From Symbiodinium natans (taxonomy: Eukaryota; Sar; Dinophyceae; Suessiales; Symbiodiniaceae), in assembly GCA_905221605.1 (NCBI GenBank), contig CAJNDS010001002.1:180337-242336 (forward strand): DNA of 62,000 nt. Direction: 5' to 3'. This document shows, one piece after another, positions 49,851 to 61,932 of the stretch (its first letter is position 1; each line of letters begins with the position of its first letter). The position numbers were made by a program, and so were the translations under genes. A model generated the notes under the pieces. The model was not told where the DNA came from and did no database searches. It saw nothing but the letters and a program-made list of their open reading frames with translations.

Positions 49851-49959
49851 ACTGTCCCGTGTATGCGATTTTAGTTGTATTTTCGTCTACGCCTTAGGAA
49901 ACACGCTATGTTGCACACTGACTTTGCTTGCAGTGCAGCTGGGTGACTTGAGACAAGGC

Positions 49960-50041
49960 GAAAAAGGGTAGGTCACGGGGGGGGGGGGGGGGGGTACCAT
50001 ATATATATATATATATATATACATATATACCAGGGGGGGGG
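49960..50041 (+). repeat. Poly-G/(TA)n module, copy B
   Basis: GAAAAAGGGTAGGTCAC, a long G run, TACCA, (TA)n, then a second G run. Confidence 0.75.
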
Positions 50042-50045
50042 GGCT

Positions 50046-50383
50046 TTGACGGGCTTGTGGATGCTTCCCAAGAGTTGGTTGAGTTCCGGCTTGCGAGGAG
50101 CGCTGGCAATAAAACGCTCCATCTCGGTGCAAAGTTCAGCTGCCATCCCAGCCGCAAAGAATGCTAGAGCCATGGGGCCACCATGGTCCTATTCTGCCTG
50201 CACACGTCCCTGCTCCCAAACTTCAAAGAGTGCTTGGGACGGTCTTTGCAAGTCTTTGGGCATGACCCTCCCTGAGACGTCCTCCGCCACTTTCTTCTCA
50301 TCCGGCGGCGGGATTGTTCCGTGCCGCACGTACCTTGCGGAAGTTGCAAGCTTTTGCTCAATGCTCTCACACCTAGCCGCACG
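50046..50383 (-). pseudogene. Unrecognised coding remnant with an in-frame stop
   Basis: A minus-strand frame runs 64 codons from 50383 (ESIEQKLATSARYVRHGTIP, then EDVSGRVMPKDLQRPSQALF), meets TAG at 50189-50191, and continues in the same frame (DHGGPMALAFFAAGMAAEL, MERFIASAPRKPELNQLLG) until it runs into the poly-G/(TA)n module. Residue composition looks protein-like on both sides of the stop. Family unknown. Confidence 0.35.
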
Positions 50384-50979
50384 TCAAATGCGGAGCCTAA
50401 ATTACCAATGCTCCCTAAATACTTCTAGTGGAAATGACCCTTAACCTGCCCATTCTCATGAAACCGGCGTAGAATGCCCATATTCGTTCGCAACCCCAAG
50501 TGGCAAGACCCTCACAGCCCAGGCCCGAAGCCTGGGGACGAAGTTCTCGCCAGGCACGGCTTCCAGCTTTTTCAAAATCTGCGAAGTGCGGAAAGGGTCT
50601 GAGAGGGGGTTGGGGGGAGAGGGCTGTGCAGTATGTTGCCTTGACGGTCTTAGGGCCCTTTTTGTTGTAGTAGGGCTTTTCTGGGCTTTTGGACTTCGAG
50701 GTGCTTCGGAGGTTTTTGGTTTTGGGGTCCATTGGTCGACTCCACGGGCTGCGTTGCGGGACCGAACCCGAAACCTAGTTCTTTCAGCGCTGAGCACGTC
50801 GAATGACAGGCGCCTGCACCTAAGCTTCAGAAGCTGAGGATTTGGGGTGTGATAGGAACGCTTGGTAAATAGCAATAGTAACAATAATGGTAAAAAAAAC
50901 ATATCGCAATCCTAGTAACCATTTGTCATAGTAAAACGTTCGACTGGTAAATAAAGAGCAATGGTTCAGGGTCTGGGGT

Positions 50980-51038
50980 CCCTAAACCCTAAACCCTAAA
51001 CCCTGAACCCTGAACCCTGAACCCTGAACCCTAAACCC
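50980..51038 (+). repeat. Telomere-like CCCTAAA/CCCTGAA array
   Basis: Three CCCTAAA, four CCCTGAA, then CCCTAAA; the middle block suggests local amplification of a variant. Confidence 0.92.
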
Positions 51039-51124
51039 AACTTGCGTCTGTGGCCACCTCTGCTTCCAGCACAGCAGCCTCCAGCAGTTCCTCGGGGTGG
51101 CGTGGTGTCTTAAGCTTGTTATGT

Positions 51125-51190
51125 ATGTGTATATATATATATATACATATATCTATATGGTACCCCCCCCTCCCGGGACCTACCTTTTTT
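51125..51190 (-). repeat. Poly-G/(TA)n module, copy C
   Basis: On the minus strand: AAAAAAGGTAGGTCCCGGGA, G8, TACCATATAGATATATG, then (TA)n. Confidence 0.75.
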
Positions 51191-51279
51191 AAAGCTTGTA
51201 TTGCTCAGGTTGGTCTCGTGGGGTTTGGGAGAGATAAAAAAATATAATAAAATATTAATGAGGCTCCTGGAGGGGGCAA

Positions 51280-52060
51280 TTTCAAATGCCCCTTGGATCC
51301 GAAATTTTCTAAGTACAAAGGGTGCCCCTGTACTTTGTCTCCCGGGCCCCCGGGGGCCACTTTAAAGTACTTTAAAGTGGCCCTGGATCCAAGATCCAAG
51401 ATCCAAGATTCCCCAAAAAGTTTTTTTAGAATCTTGGATCTTGGATCTTGGATCCAGGACCACTTTAAAGTACTTTAAAGTGGCCCCTGGGGGCCCAAAT
51501 CGTCTAAATGGTGCCCCTGTACTTTGTCTCTCGGGGCCCCCGGGGGGCACTTTAAAGTACTTTAAAGTGCCCTCTGGGGGCCCAAATCGTCTAAGTACAA
51601 AGGGTGCCCCTGTACTTTGTCTCCCGGGGCCCCAGGGGATACTTTAAAGTACATTAAAGTGGCCCTGGATCCAAGATCCAAGATCCAAGATTCCCCAAAA
51701 AGTTTTTTTAGAATCTTGGATCTTGGATCTTGGATCCAGGACCACTTTAAAGTACTTTAAAGTGGCCCCTGGGGGCCCAAATCGTCTAAATGGTGCCCCT
51801 GTACTTTGTCTCTCGGGGCCCCCGGGGGGCACTTTAAAGTACTTTAAAGTGCCCTCTGGGGGCCCAAATCGTCTAAGTACAAACGGTGTCCCTGTACTTT
51901 GTCTCCCGGGGCCCCCGGGGGCCACTTTAAAGTACTTTAAAGCGGCCCTGGATCCAAGATCCAAGATCCAAGATTCCCCGAAAAGTTTTTTTTGGCATCT
52001 TGGATCTTGGATCTTGGATCCAGGGCCACTTTAATGTACTTTAAAGTATCCCCTGGGGGG
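51280..52060 (+). repeat. Palindrome-rich 282-bp tandem satellite (about 2.7 units)
   Basis: GGCCCTGGATCCAAG recurs at 51379, 51661 and 51944. Each unit contains several nested palindromes: a perfect one built on ACTTTAAAGTACTTTAAAGT, a GATCCAA x3 / TTGGATC x3 inverted pair around an A/T loop, and GGGGCCCCCGGGGG. Frames through it are repeat artefacts. Confidence 0.9.
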
Positions 52061-52254
52061 CAATTCGTCTAAGGAGAGAGGCTCTGGGCGCCATAATCCT
52101 CAACATTTCAATTGTATAGCAACTCGATACCTGCACTCAGGTCGTAACCTTCAATCTTTCAACCAAGACAGCAAAACTCCCCCTCCCTCCCTCTCCTGTC
52201 CGCTCCGCTCCGCTGCGCTCTTTGGTCGTTTGTTAAGGGCTTGTTCAAGGCTGA

Positions 52255-52910
52255 TAATTGCCCTAATCCCTATAGGATTTAACCCCTTAGCCTTAAAGCC
52301 TATAGGGTTTAGGCTCAAACCTTAAACCCTAAACCTTTTAATCATACATAGGGTTTGAAGGTTAAGCAATTAGACTTAATCCTTAATCGTAACCCTTTAA
52401 ACCCCATAGTGAAGATCTAAAGGTTTAAGGTTTAAGGTTTAGGCATGTAAAACTAAGCCGGCAAGTAAACCTACACCCTTGGCCTTAAAGCCCTGGGGTT
52501 AAGGGGGTTAAGGTTTAGAGGTAGAGTTTAAACCCACGTGTTTAAGGCTTAGGCATTTACACGTTGACCCTAAACTCTTTAGGTTCAGAGCCCGAAAACC
52601 TTGTAGGACGCGAAAAGGTTCAACGGTGTTAAGCCTATAGGCGCTGATGGTATATTTGCCCAGGCCTTAGGTTGTTTGAACCATTTAGCCCTATAGGGCT
52701 GGGCTAAAGGTTTAAGGCTTTTCAGGGTGTATCTCTAAAACCCTCACGGGGTTAGCCCTCTAGGGGGTACATCCTACAGGGTAAAAAGTCTAGGGTTTAA
52801 GGTTCAAGCATTGCCTGTAGAATCAGAACCTTACGAACCTCCAGGGCTTGGGGCATAAACCCCTAAACCTTAAATCACATAGGGTTATGCCTATGTTCGT
52901 AGGGCTTGCC
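52255..52910 (+). repeat. Degenerate CCTTAAA/TTTAAGG region
   Basis: Dense ACCTTAAACC, AAGGTTTAAGG and CTATAGGG words on both strands over 650 bp with no frame of note; reads as decayed telomere-like sequence. Confidence 0.65.
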
Positions 52911-53139
52911 TCCTGTGGAAATGCAGAGAGAACACAGTATACGTACTCAGATCATGTATGTACACGGGGTATATGTCTTGTAAATCAAATACAGATGATG
53001 GAGAAGGAAAGATGGCAAGTCTAGAATCAAAAGACTAGGAAGTATTCGAGTGCATAGGGTGATGCGAAAAGTCATTTACAGTAAGTGTGGGGGACGTGAG
53101 AATACTGTGAGCAATTATCCTATCCCGCTCACCACCCTT

Positions 53140-53878
53140 AATGTTTCCCACAGTCCAAAGCAACCGGGTATCAAGTCCGTACTATTTGAATTTCACATTA
53201 AAGGGTCATACCCTAAAACGTTGTCATTTGGAAGTCGTTCAGCTTAACGTCTGATAAGAACCTGTTGGGCTTCAAATTCATATTTAAACCAAATTGCTAA
53301 TAACAGCCTACACCTTAAGTGAACTTCCTCTGAGAAGTCTTCTGGCCTCGTTCGTAATATTAATAGAAAAAAACAAATTCTAAGACTACCCTGTCCAATC
53401 CTCCTCTGGGCCTCGTTCGCATGCGGGTTGGCTTCGATGTTTAAATTTAAATTGCACACCTTCTGCAATCCTCTTACGGGGCCTGACAAAACAAGATGTC
53501 ATTAGATCCTATATTCAGAGGTCACAGCCTGAAACCCCCTCATCTGGGCTTGCTTCGTAAGTTATTGAAAAAATGAGCTGAGAAAAGAAGGCCACGCACT
53601 AGGAAATTATCGTCTGGGCTCTGTTTGTGAGTAAACCGAATTTTAACAAGTACATTAACTGGCCACAGCCCAAGACATCCTTGGTATGGGAAATACATCT
53701 AGTTAACTTAGTTAACCGTATATTAAAGACCACACGGTATCACATCCTCCTCTGTCCCCCTATTCGCATAGAAATTTATTTGGAATTTTAAGTTCTAAGG
53801 CCACACCCTGAGACATTCTCATCCGAACTTCGTTTGTAATTCAACTTGATGGATTAGAACTTCAGAAAAATTAACCAA
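53140..53878 (+). repeat. Degenerate ~69-bp minisatellite
   Basis: Units of the form AGGCCACACCCTGAGACAT... TCTGGGCTTCGTTTGTAA plus an AT-rich tail recur at roughly 65-72 bp spacing (for example 53341, 53407, 53542, 53611, 53753, 53823). Confidence 0.65.
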
Positions 53879-53885
53879 CAACACT

Positions 53886-54026
53886 CGAAAAGGTAGGTCC
53901 CGGGAGGGGGGGGTAGCATCTATATGTATGTATGTACTAAATCTACATAAAAAAATATATATAGAGAATATAGATATATATATATATATAAAGATAATGG
54001 ATATATATATATATAAATATATATAG
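53886..54026 (+). repeat. Poly-G/(TA)n module, copy D
   Basis: CGAAAAGGTAGGTCCCGGGA, G8, TAGCATCTATATGTATG, then TA-rich DNA. Confidence 0.75.
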
Positions 54027-55439
54027 CAGGGCTTCAGGGTGAAGAGGCTTGCTGCATCGGTTCATGTGTTGGGCAAAGTGCGTTCCCCTTCGATTGGTTC
54101 TGGAAAGCTCTGCAGCCTTTCACTCGCAGATGGTTTCTTCATAGTGGTGCACGGTCTTCAGAACGCAGTGAGATCGCACAGGCCCTTTCCGGTACTTCTG
54201 CCAGAAGTTCCGCAAAGGAACAGGGTTTAGGGTTCAGGGTGCATATGGTTCAGGGCTTGGACCGCAAAGAAATATCCCCAGCTACGTCCTGTTGAGAAAG
54301 TGGGGGCTGCAAACAACTCGAGGGCCTCATGCTCTGGACCTGGGGGTTCACAAATCATCCTTATTCTCCGTCAGGCGTGGCAGGCGGCTCGCATTTGAAA
54401 AGCCCAACCCTAAGCCACAAAACGCTTCTTATCTCAGGCTGCGTCTTGCTTCGCAGGAGAGCTGCGCTTCACGGCGACAGGGGTGAAGTTCCTTGGAGGG
54501 TTTTGGGCTTTGGGTCGAAAGGGGTTCGGGATGGCACCGATTTTTTGGACCGACGCTCTGCTTCAAAATAGGGGTCGGATGACGGTCAGAAGTGTGCCGA
54601 GAAGTGTCCTCATGCCCTTGGGTGGGCCTGTATGGCTCTTAACCCTCCAAGCCTGGAAGTGTGGACTCCGCATCTGCGAGGTAGGACAGGAGTAGGTAAG
54701 AACACAGTAGTCATAGTACTCTTATGAATGATGCGAATCATCGCCGCCAAAGCTAACAGAACAAGTAATAAACATCGAAACACACAGAGTAATCGAACAA
54801 ATCCAGATAAGCATAATAGTCATTAGAATCTGGAGAAGCAAAATCACCACCGTCATCATCATCATCATTATCATCATCATCAATCTCCAGGGTTGCCTTA
54901 GCCTCGGGTCAAGAGACTGGGCTGTTAAGCAGCCCTCCTCCGACGTGCGAACTGCCTGGCGCCCTAGGCCGGCAGCTTCACTGTGCACCCCAGGCGCGCC
55001 AAACTTTGGGGCCCCGAAAGCACCCAACTCCTAAATCTCGGAGGCCCGAGATCCAAAAAAAAAAAACCATGGAGGGCTGCTGTGGGCGCCCATGGGGAGC
55101 ACAGCGCAGCAAAGGGGGAGGGGGGGGGGGGGAGGGGAAATACGATTTTGGGACATATCCGCATAAAGCAGCTAAGAAGCCCCCAGCCGGAAAAACCTGA
55201 CATGAAAAATGCCCGAGCTCCCCGCGGCTTGCGTGTATTGCGCACGTAGTCTTCGAGCTCGACCGCCTTTTATTCTCAGGGCCAAAAACTTTGGCTTCAC
55301 GGGCTTGCTAAGATGCCTAAGAACCCGGACTCCAAGATGAGGGGAAATTGGGAGAACTGGCGGGCCCTTGTGGGGGTACGTTGAAGTACACGAAGGACTA
55401 TCTCGCAACAGAGAAACAGCCTTAAAAAGGCAGTTGAGA
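54027..55439. other. Non-coding region
   Basis: No supported gene; a (CAT)n-like stretch lies near 54855-54890 and a short poly-G near 55120. Confidence 0.45.
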
Positions 55440-55610
55440 TCAACACATAGGCAAGTCTCGGCAGTGCCCAGCGGCCTGAAACACGGTTCCGAAGGAGCCG
55501 CTGCCGACCTTGCCTGTGACCTCGTACTTGGCTCCATCGATCCAGAACTTGGCAGCAGACACAAGGCTGTGCAGGCTGTGGGGTCCGAATCCCAGGTCTT
55601 TGGCGAGCAT
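55440..55610 (-). CDS. Protein kinase glycine-loop exon (56 aa, partial)
   Basis: The minus-strand ATG at 55608-55610 opens a frame containing YEVTGKVGSGSFGTVFQA, a perfect kinase glycine-rich loop (GxGxFGxV) at residues 36-43. The frame stops after 56 codons, before the ATP-binding Lys. It is therefore a first exon or a truncated copy; I did not find the remaining lobes downstream on this strand. Confidence 0.5.
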   Translation of the reverse strand: MLAKDLGFGPHSLHSLVSAAKFWIDGAKYEVTGKVGSGSFGTVFQAAGHCRDLPMC

Positions 55611-56499
55611 GTAATTTTAGAGTCTTGATTTGGGGCTGGAGGGCCTTGGGAGTCGAGGTAGGTGTTTTTGCTACTGATGTTGATTGGGGTCGGGCACATT
55701 GGGGGCTCTTCAGTTCTCAATGATGCAGAACACTGCATACGCGACATTGCGTACAAGTACCTCCATTCCACATACTTTGTCTCAGTTCATTAGCGTCTCG
55801 GCTTTGGACTTTCCTAAGCCCTGGCCCCAAGTTGCCGGCGTAGGGATCAATGTGCCAATCCTCTCGCGGCTTGGTCGTGATTCCTTGAGACTTCTCTCCT
55901 GAGCTTAGGGTTCGGGTTAGGGTGGCTTGGTGAGGTGAGGGCTTCGGGATGGCCTTGATTCGGTGGGTTTGGGTTTTGCGTTGGGGGCTCAAAAAGTGAA
56001 ATTGATAGCTCCCAGCCAGATTCAACAGCCTTCGACTTCTGAGCCAGAAGCTGAAGTTTTCTAGCAAAGAACGGAGAACAAGCGGATGAACCTAGGGCCT
56101 CGTAAGTTGACATGAGTATGGCTGCTCATGGGAGAACACAATCAAAACAACCTGATACCCTAAACCCTCAAGCCCCAAGCCATGATCTAACTGTCAAGCT
56201 GAGAACGTGAGCTGCGTGCGTTGGGCAGCTTCGGAGGTCGGGATTTGGGGTGGGGCTACCACCTCAGGGGACTTCACGGCTGTCCTCTTCCCTCCTTAGA
56301 ACCATGGCGTGGAGAGTTGAGGGTGTTAGGCCTGTTAGGCGTTTGCCAAAAGTGCCATGAGCTTCACAACTCCCCCCTAGATTCTAGGCTTCATATAAAC
56401 CGAAACCGAAAACTGCCATCATTCTGAAGGAGACGGCAGCGTCAGTCAGCCCAACAAAATGCAGAGAAAACACAACACTCCAGCTAGGGCTCGGCTGAC

Positions 56500-56730
56500 A
56501 AACCTTTGCAAGTGGAAGGGCACTAGGGGCGCAATCTTCCGAACAGCGTAGGTCCCTGTCCTATCCTCATTCCTGAAATCCGCAACTCGCGCCAGGTCTC
56601 CGGGGAGCTCGATCATGAATGTTGGCTTCACAGCAATGAGCCTCATGATGGCCAGACACGAATCGGGAGATTTCTTTGTGCTTGGCAGAAATTGATCGAT
56701 CTCTTGGGAACAAGGGAAGTGAGCTAGCAT
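56500..56730 (-). other. Possible coding exon, unrecognised
   Basis: The minus strand encodes MRLIAVKPTFMIELPGDLAR and RTGTYAVRKIAPLVPFHLQR, which look like ordinary folded protein, and then meets AAAG-GTTTGT, a plausible donor site. No family recognised. Confidence 0.25.
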
Positions 56731-57220
56731 GACTCTTGCATATGTGGCCTGGGAAGGAGCACGAGTTGTGCACAGAAATCATCAGGAGTTGGGGGGGGGG
56801 ATCTGCTCTCCGATCAACATCCCCCAGACCCAAGCACGGAAAGCAACCGCCCAAACTCCTGAGCCCTGAGCCTCAGAGACCCATGAGGTGCTCGTAGTCT
56901 CAAACTCAGGAGCCGCACCCGGCCCCATTCCCCAAACCAAGGCTGCGGCCGGCCCTGAAGTTTCAGGGGTTCGGAAGGTCTGGGTTTGGGTTCAGGCCCC
57001 TGAACCCTGCCTAAACTACCCTAACACCCTCCTCAAACTCTAAACCCGTATCCGTAAACCCCATTGTAACCCCCCAAAACCCAAAACCTCAGACCCTGGA
57101 ACCACAAACCTTTCCGAGTCCTTGGCCCTGGTCGCTCCTCTCGCTCCTCTAGGTCCGGGTCGTCCGCGGCCAGGTCCAGATCTGGCTTTGGGGGGAGCTT
57201 CAGGGTTTGGGGTTTGTCTT

Positions 57221-57264
57221 TGGGGTTTAGGGTTTAGGGTTTAGGGTTTAGGGTTTAGGGTTTG
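57221..57264 (+). repeat. Telomere-like TTTAGGG array
   Basis: Six consecutive TTTAGGG units, one of the purest runs here. Confidence 0.92.
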
Positions 57265-58200
57265 AGGCTGTTCGAGGCGGGTTTAGGCTTTGGGGGAGTA
57301 CGGAGTTATCTTGAAGCTAGGTCTGTCGAGGGTTTAGGAACAGCTTCGATTTCTCAGCCGATTTGAGGGATTTTTGCGGGCTGAGGCACCTCCTATGTAC
57401 TGTTGTCTTTGTCTGGGCTGGGCCCTGAACACTAGCTTCGGGTCGCCTACGTGGGCATTTCCCGAATGGAGACCCATTTCTTTCGGAGGCTTGGGACTTG
57501 ACGTTGGAAGCCCTGAGTGGCGGGGGAAAGCCCTGCATGACGCTCATGACTGGAGGCAGGAACCTGAAAACACTGAAAACACTCTCCAGCTCAGATCACA
57601 CTTGCGCCAAGGGGGAACCCTAAAGAGCAATCCCAAAACCATAAATAAACCAGAAACCCTAATGCCCAAGGGCTTGACCATTAGAGCTGGGTGCTGGGCC
57701 GTCCATCTTGATCTGCGGGGTGAACTGATGGCATGGATGAGCAACACTCTTTGACCAGTTCTAGCCGGAGGTTCCAAAATCACACCACACCAAGAAAAGG
57801 CGCGCATGGATGCAGCCGAACTTCCTAGACTTACGAATGTTCACGAATCACGTTCAATGGCCGCACTTTGTTCCGACTGCTTGGGTCGTTTGCACTACTC
57901 TGCTATCTTCGCATTTGAAGTTGCAGGGACGGCACTAACCGGCGTTTTGCTTCAATCTACAGCAAAGAATACAGATTTGGTGTGCATGGATGCGTGCTCA
58001 GAATACTTGCCAGGAAGGGTCACGCACCTGTTGTGCTGCAGATATTACGCGTCGAGAGCTGAAATCACCCGCCCCACCCTGAATCATGCAAATGAATGCC
58101 ATCACCACTGTTGGCATCCTTGGTGGCATTCAAACTCATGACAATGTCTCCTCGCCACCCCACAGCGACTTCCCACTTCCTTGCCAAGCTCTGACAGCCG

Positions 58201-58920
58201 AACCTGCACCGTCTTCACCGGCATCGGTGCCGGTCGGACCTGCCAGGTTCTTCGCTGCTTGGGGTATTCATCCCAGGCTCAGACTCATGAAATGGCGGCT
58301 CAAGGAACACGAAGTAGATGAAGCCGACACATTCCCAGACCCTCAGCTCCGAACCCTAGCATGTGCCGACGGGCTTACTGCTGAGGATTTGTTTACAATA
58401 GAAAGTAGAAGAATCAGAATGTAGGCATCCGTCTCAGGGGAAAGTTCCACGTGCGTGACTGAATCTGCTAAAAGGCGTGCTGCCTGACCAGGGACGTAGG
58501 CGGAAGGGGGGCCAGCCTGTGCGCGGAGTTTTGTTGCAGTTCGGCTCCGGGACAGGTGGCTACAGGAAGTGTGACCCGAGAAAGAAAACTGTCTTCTTTT
58601 TCTCCGCTTCAGGAATTGAGGTTGAGCCAGCGAAGTTCCGAAAACTGCGCTATGCTGCGCTTACCATGAGACGCCCAGTCGAGCAAACAGCAGCCTGCAT
58701 AAGTCGCACAGGTGCCGCGAAAGAAGCCATCTGAGGCGGCCCTGTTGAAGGTACCTGCAGCCAGAACGCAAGTAGCTAAGTCAACACTATGTAGGGATTT
58801 GATTGTTGAAAGCGCTCCACTAGCGAGTGACAGTGTCCGGCGGTGAGACCAGCCTTGTAGGCAGGAAAGCCAGGTCCGGCCGCCTCCACTGCAGTTGGAC
58901 GAGCTTGTGATGCACTCGGG
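58201..58920 (+). repeat. Repeated segment, copy 1
   Basis: Starts CACCGTCTTCACCGGCATCG, then shares CGTGCTGCCTGACCAGG, ACAGGTGGCTACAGGAA and GCAGTTGGACGA with copy 2. Short frames only; product not recognised. Confidence 0.7.
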
Positions 58921-59634
58921 GTGCAAGAACAGTGCTGCTGCTACGAAAGGGGAACCCGCCTCAACAGATCTCCTAACTACCTTAAGCAAAACTCTGAACC
59001 TCCCTGTACAAGCGCAAGTGACTCACTCCAACGAAGCAGAGGAAGGCGGCTGCCTTGTATGTCGCAAAGGGTACCGTAGGTCCGGCCTCTTGGGAAAGCT
59101 GCGAGAGCTTGATGATCTATCATCAAATGGCACGGCACGTTACAGCACCCTAACCCTCAGCCTTTAAAACCGAAGTCCTCAGCCTAGAGACTAGAGAAGA
59201 GGGTAGAGCCCTCTCGACTCAGCAGGCAATTACTTGAGCCGTGACCCTTTCATGCGTGTTGAGGGCTTGTGGACTCCTCTCGAGGGCTGAGGGCGCTTAG
59301 TCTGGGGGTGCTTGGAACCCTTGCCTATTTGGGGAGAAGAAAAGCATACATGCGACCTTATTATCGTGGAGCGGCCAGCACACGCCCAGGTTTCACTCAA
59401 AGCAGGCAAAAAGGAAGCAACATCTTAAAGCCAAACCAAACCTTCCCCTTTCACCAACAAGCTGTCAGGGCGGCTTTTCTCTGAGCTCTCCTTTTTCGGA
59501 TGGGTTCACCCCCAGCATGAGCATCATGGGCAGCTACAGTACCTTTGTTTGTTCTAGGATGGATGAAGCGCTGAGACACTAGAAGCAGGCTTGTGCCACT
59601 TTGAAACCTTCGAAACCCTAAACCCTTTAAAGGA

Positions 59635-60497
59635 AGCCTGTACCATCTGCACCGGCATTGGTCCTGGGGCTGATCGGACCTGCCACATCGTCGCTGTTCA
59701 CTTAAGGTTTCAGCAAGGTATGGCCGAGATAGCGAACACGTAGAAGGACGCAAGAACTGACGTTGCCAGTCGCAGAAATCTTGAACCCCACTGCTGGGCA
59801 ACCATAAGCTGTCTCTTGTCGGCTCCTTGCAGCCTCCAGGATCTGCTAAGAAGCGTGCTGCCTGACCAGGTACGTAAGCGCCAGGGGGACCAGCCTGCGC
59901 GTGGAGTTCTGCTGCGGTTGCTATTCTGATGCGGATTCGGCTCCGGAACAGGTGGCTACAGGAAATGTGACCTGAGCAAGACAACCTTCTACTTTTTTCT
60001 CAACTTCAGGACTTGCAAGTAACTTGAGGTTGAATCAGCGAAGCTGCGAAAACTACTTCTACCATGAGACGCTCAGTCGCGCAAACGCGGGGGTGCATCC
60101 GACAGTCAGGATCGGATATCTGCCCGAGTCAAGAGTTCTAAGGCCCTATAGACCTTAGAGCGAACTCCCCAAAAGCCGCTACTCAACCAAGCAGAAAAGC
60201 CCACCACAGCCTGCATAACGCGCATAGGCGCAACTGCAGAGACTTGAGGGGGTGCGGGCGATGGCACCTGCAGTGTGGAGGCCATTCTCTATCTCTGACT
60301 GGGATTCGTGCGTAAGTTGAAGCATATTTAAAGTGTAAAACTTGTCTGAGTCGGTTTGTTTTGTCACTTTTGCTGTCACCGCAGGTGTCAACAGGTCAAC
60401 TCTAGACCTTAAGGAAGCGCACTGCGAGACCCGCCTTGTAGGTTGGAAAACCGCCCGGCGCCTCCACGGCAGTTGGACGACGAGCTTGCGATGCTAT
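59635..60497 (+). repeat. Repeated segment, copy 2, with intron-like borders
   Basis: Diverged paralogue of 58201-58920. It contains CCAG-GTACGTAAG at 59868 and a pyrimidine-rich stretch ending CTTCAG near 60009, a textbook intron pair; copy 1 has GGACGT at the donor position. Suggests decayed copies of one gene. Confidence 0.65.
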
Positions 60498-61932
60498 GGG
60501 GTCGACAGTACATGTCAATTTTTTCGGTGAACAGGTGAACCTGCTGCGAAATCTACGAAACAGGATTTCTTAGCAAATATGGTGCCATGGTGACGATGAG
60601 ACTCATATGGAAGAAACCTGGTGCAAGCGAGTCAGCGGCCTGCCACGAGCGCACATATGTGTACAAGAAACAGGCTGGCATAGCTGCAACAGCTCCAAAG
60701 ACGCCAGGAACACCAACAGATGGCCTTCTGTTCCATCTGGGACAAGCAGCGAGAAAAAAGCCGGACGCGCTTCACAGTGAAGACGATGTGCTACGTCACA
60801 CAACACTTAGCAGGTGCGCCAGAGGGACCAACTTGGGTATCCCGCGTCCTAGCCTCGCTGGACACACTCCCCTGCTTGCTTAAAGTGTCTACGAACCCGC
60901 ATAGATTTGGGACGTCCACACATGGTATTAACAGTTCTGCACGGCTCCACACAAGCGAAAACCATTTCCAGCTGCATGTCGATGTCCATGCGGCGCGCGC
61001 GCGCGCGCGCGCGCACGCGGGCCATGAGGTGCTACAAGCGATGGAACACACAAGGCCGCGTCACCAATGAGCCATTCAGCCGTGCGGGAGGCCCTGCATC
61101 TTGTAGCCCGCTCGAGATTCCGAAAACATCAGCATGAGGATCGGAAGAAAACGCTATGAAGGTTGCGACTCACAAGTTCGACAACTTTGCAAGCGCACCA
61201 AGCCTCTCAAGCATGCCAGCTCCCACGTCTGAGGGCGGCGCGATGAGAAGAGAAGCAAGTGAACAAAGAACTAAAAACGCCGGCACTTATTGTGGCAGCG
61301 CCCCCTCGTCAAACATGGGCATCTAGAGATTGTGGCAGAGGTACGAAGCCGAGACGTCAGAGCCTTTTGCCATGTGCGCGCGTCAGGAGGCGCTGCTCGC
61401 GTGATGCAGCTGTGTTGGATGCGCCTGCTGCCTCGACGTAGCCTCCCGGGGGAGCGCGGCCCCAGCACGCCAAGAGCTGCTTCGAAGGCTTCGACATCAC
61501 CACCCTAGGCACCTGCCTTGTTCAATGCGCAACCTGACCAACCTCTCTCAGCCCCAACTGCGCTAAGGGCCAAGGCGAGGGCAGCTAATCAGCTGATTTT
61601 TGGTGCCCACGGTTTGGATGCCATGACGCGAACTCTCCGGCACAATTCCGTCCGGGATTTGTTCTGCTCGTGGGTTTAAAGAAGGAATCGCCCGGCCTTC
61701 TTCTAGTGCAGTGGCTAAATACACATACTTCTCGGATCCACAGGCAAAGGTTCCGAAGTTTCCGTGGTAGTCATGCGTGCATCATCGCCCGTGTTGATCT
61801 GAATTCTTCGTGTAGATTGAAGCGAGCTTGAATCATCCAGTCAAACTCCTGATCCAGCTGATGCCATCACCAAGTGGAGCGCAACTTGACACGTTCCTAC
61901 AATCGAATGCAGGACGAGTTTGTGATTGGGAG
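60498..61932. other. Region without a supported gene
   Basis: Only the (GC)n tract stands out. GHLEIV at about 61317 resembles an ankyrin word but is isolated. Confidence 0.45.
60991..61016 (+). repeat. (GC)n alternating purine-pyrimidine tract
   Basis: About 24 bp of uninterrupted CG/GC alternation ending CACGCGG; strong Z-DNA potential. Confidence 0.9.

Noticed and set aside
51362-52034. Repeated frames containing MDLGSR...LKYFKVAPGGP
   Set aside because: They are translations of the palindromic satellite on both strands, not a protein family.
61290-61340. KHGHLEIVAEV, an ankyrin-like word
   Set aside because: A single six-residue match with no second repeat or conserved neighbours.
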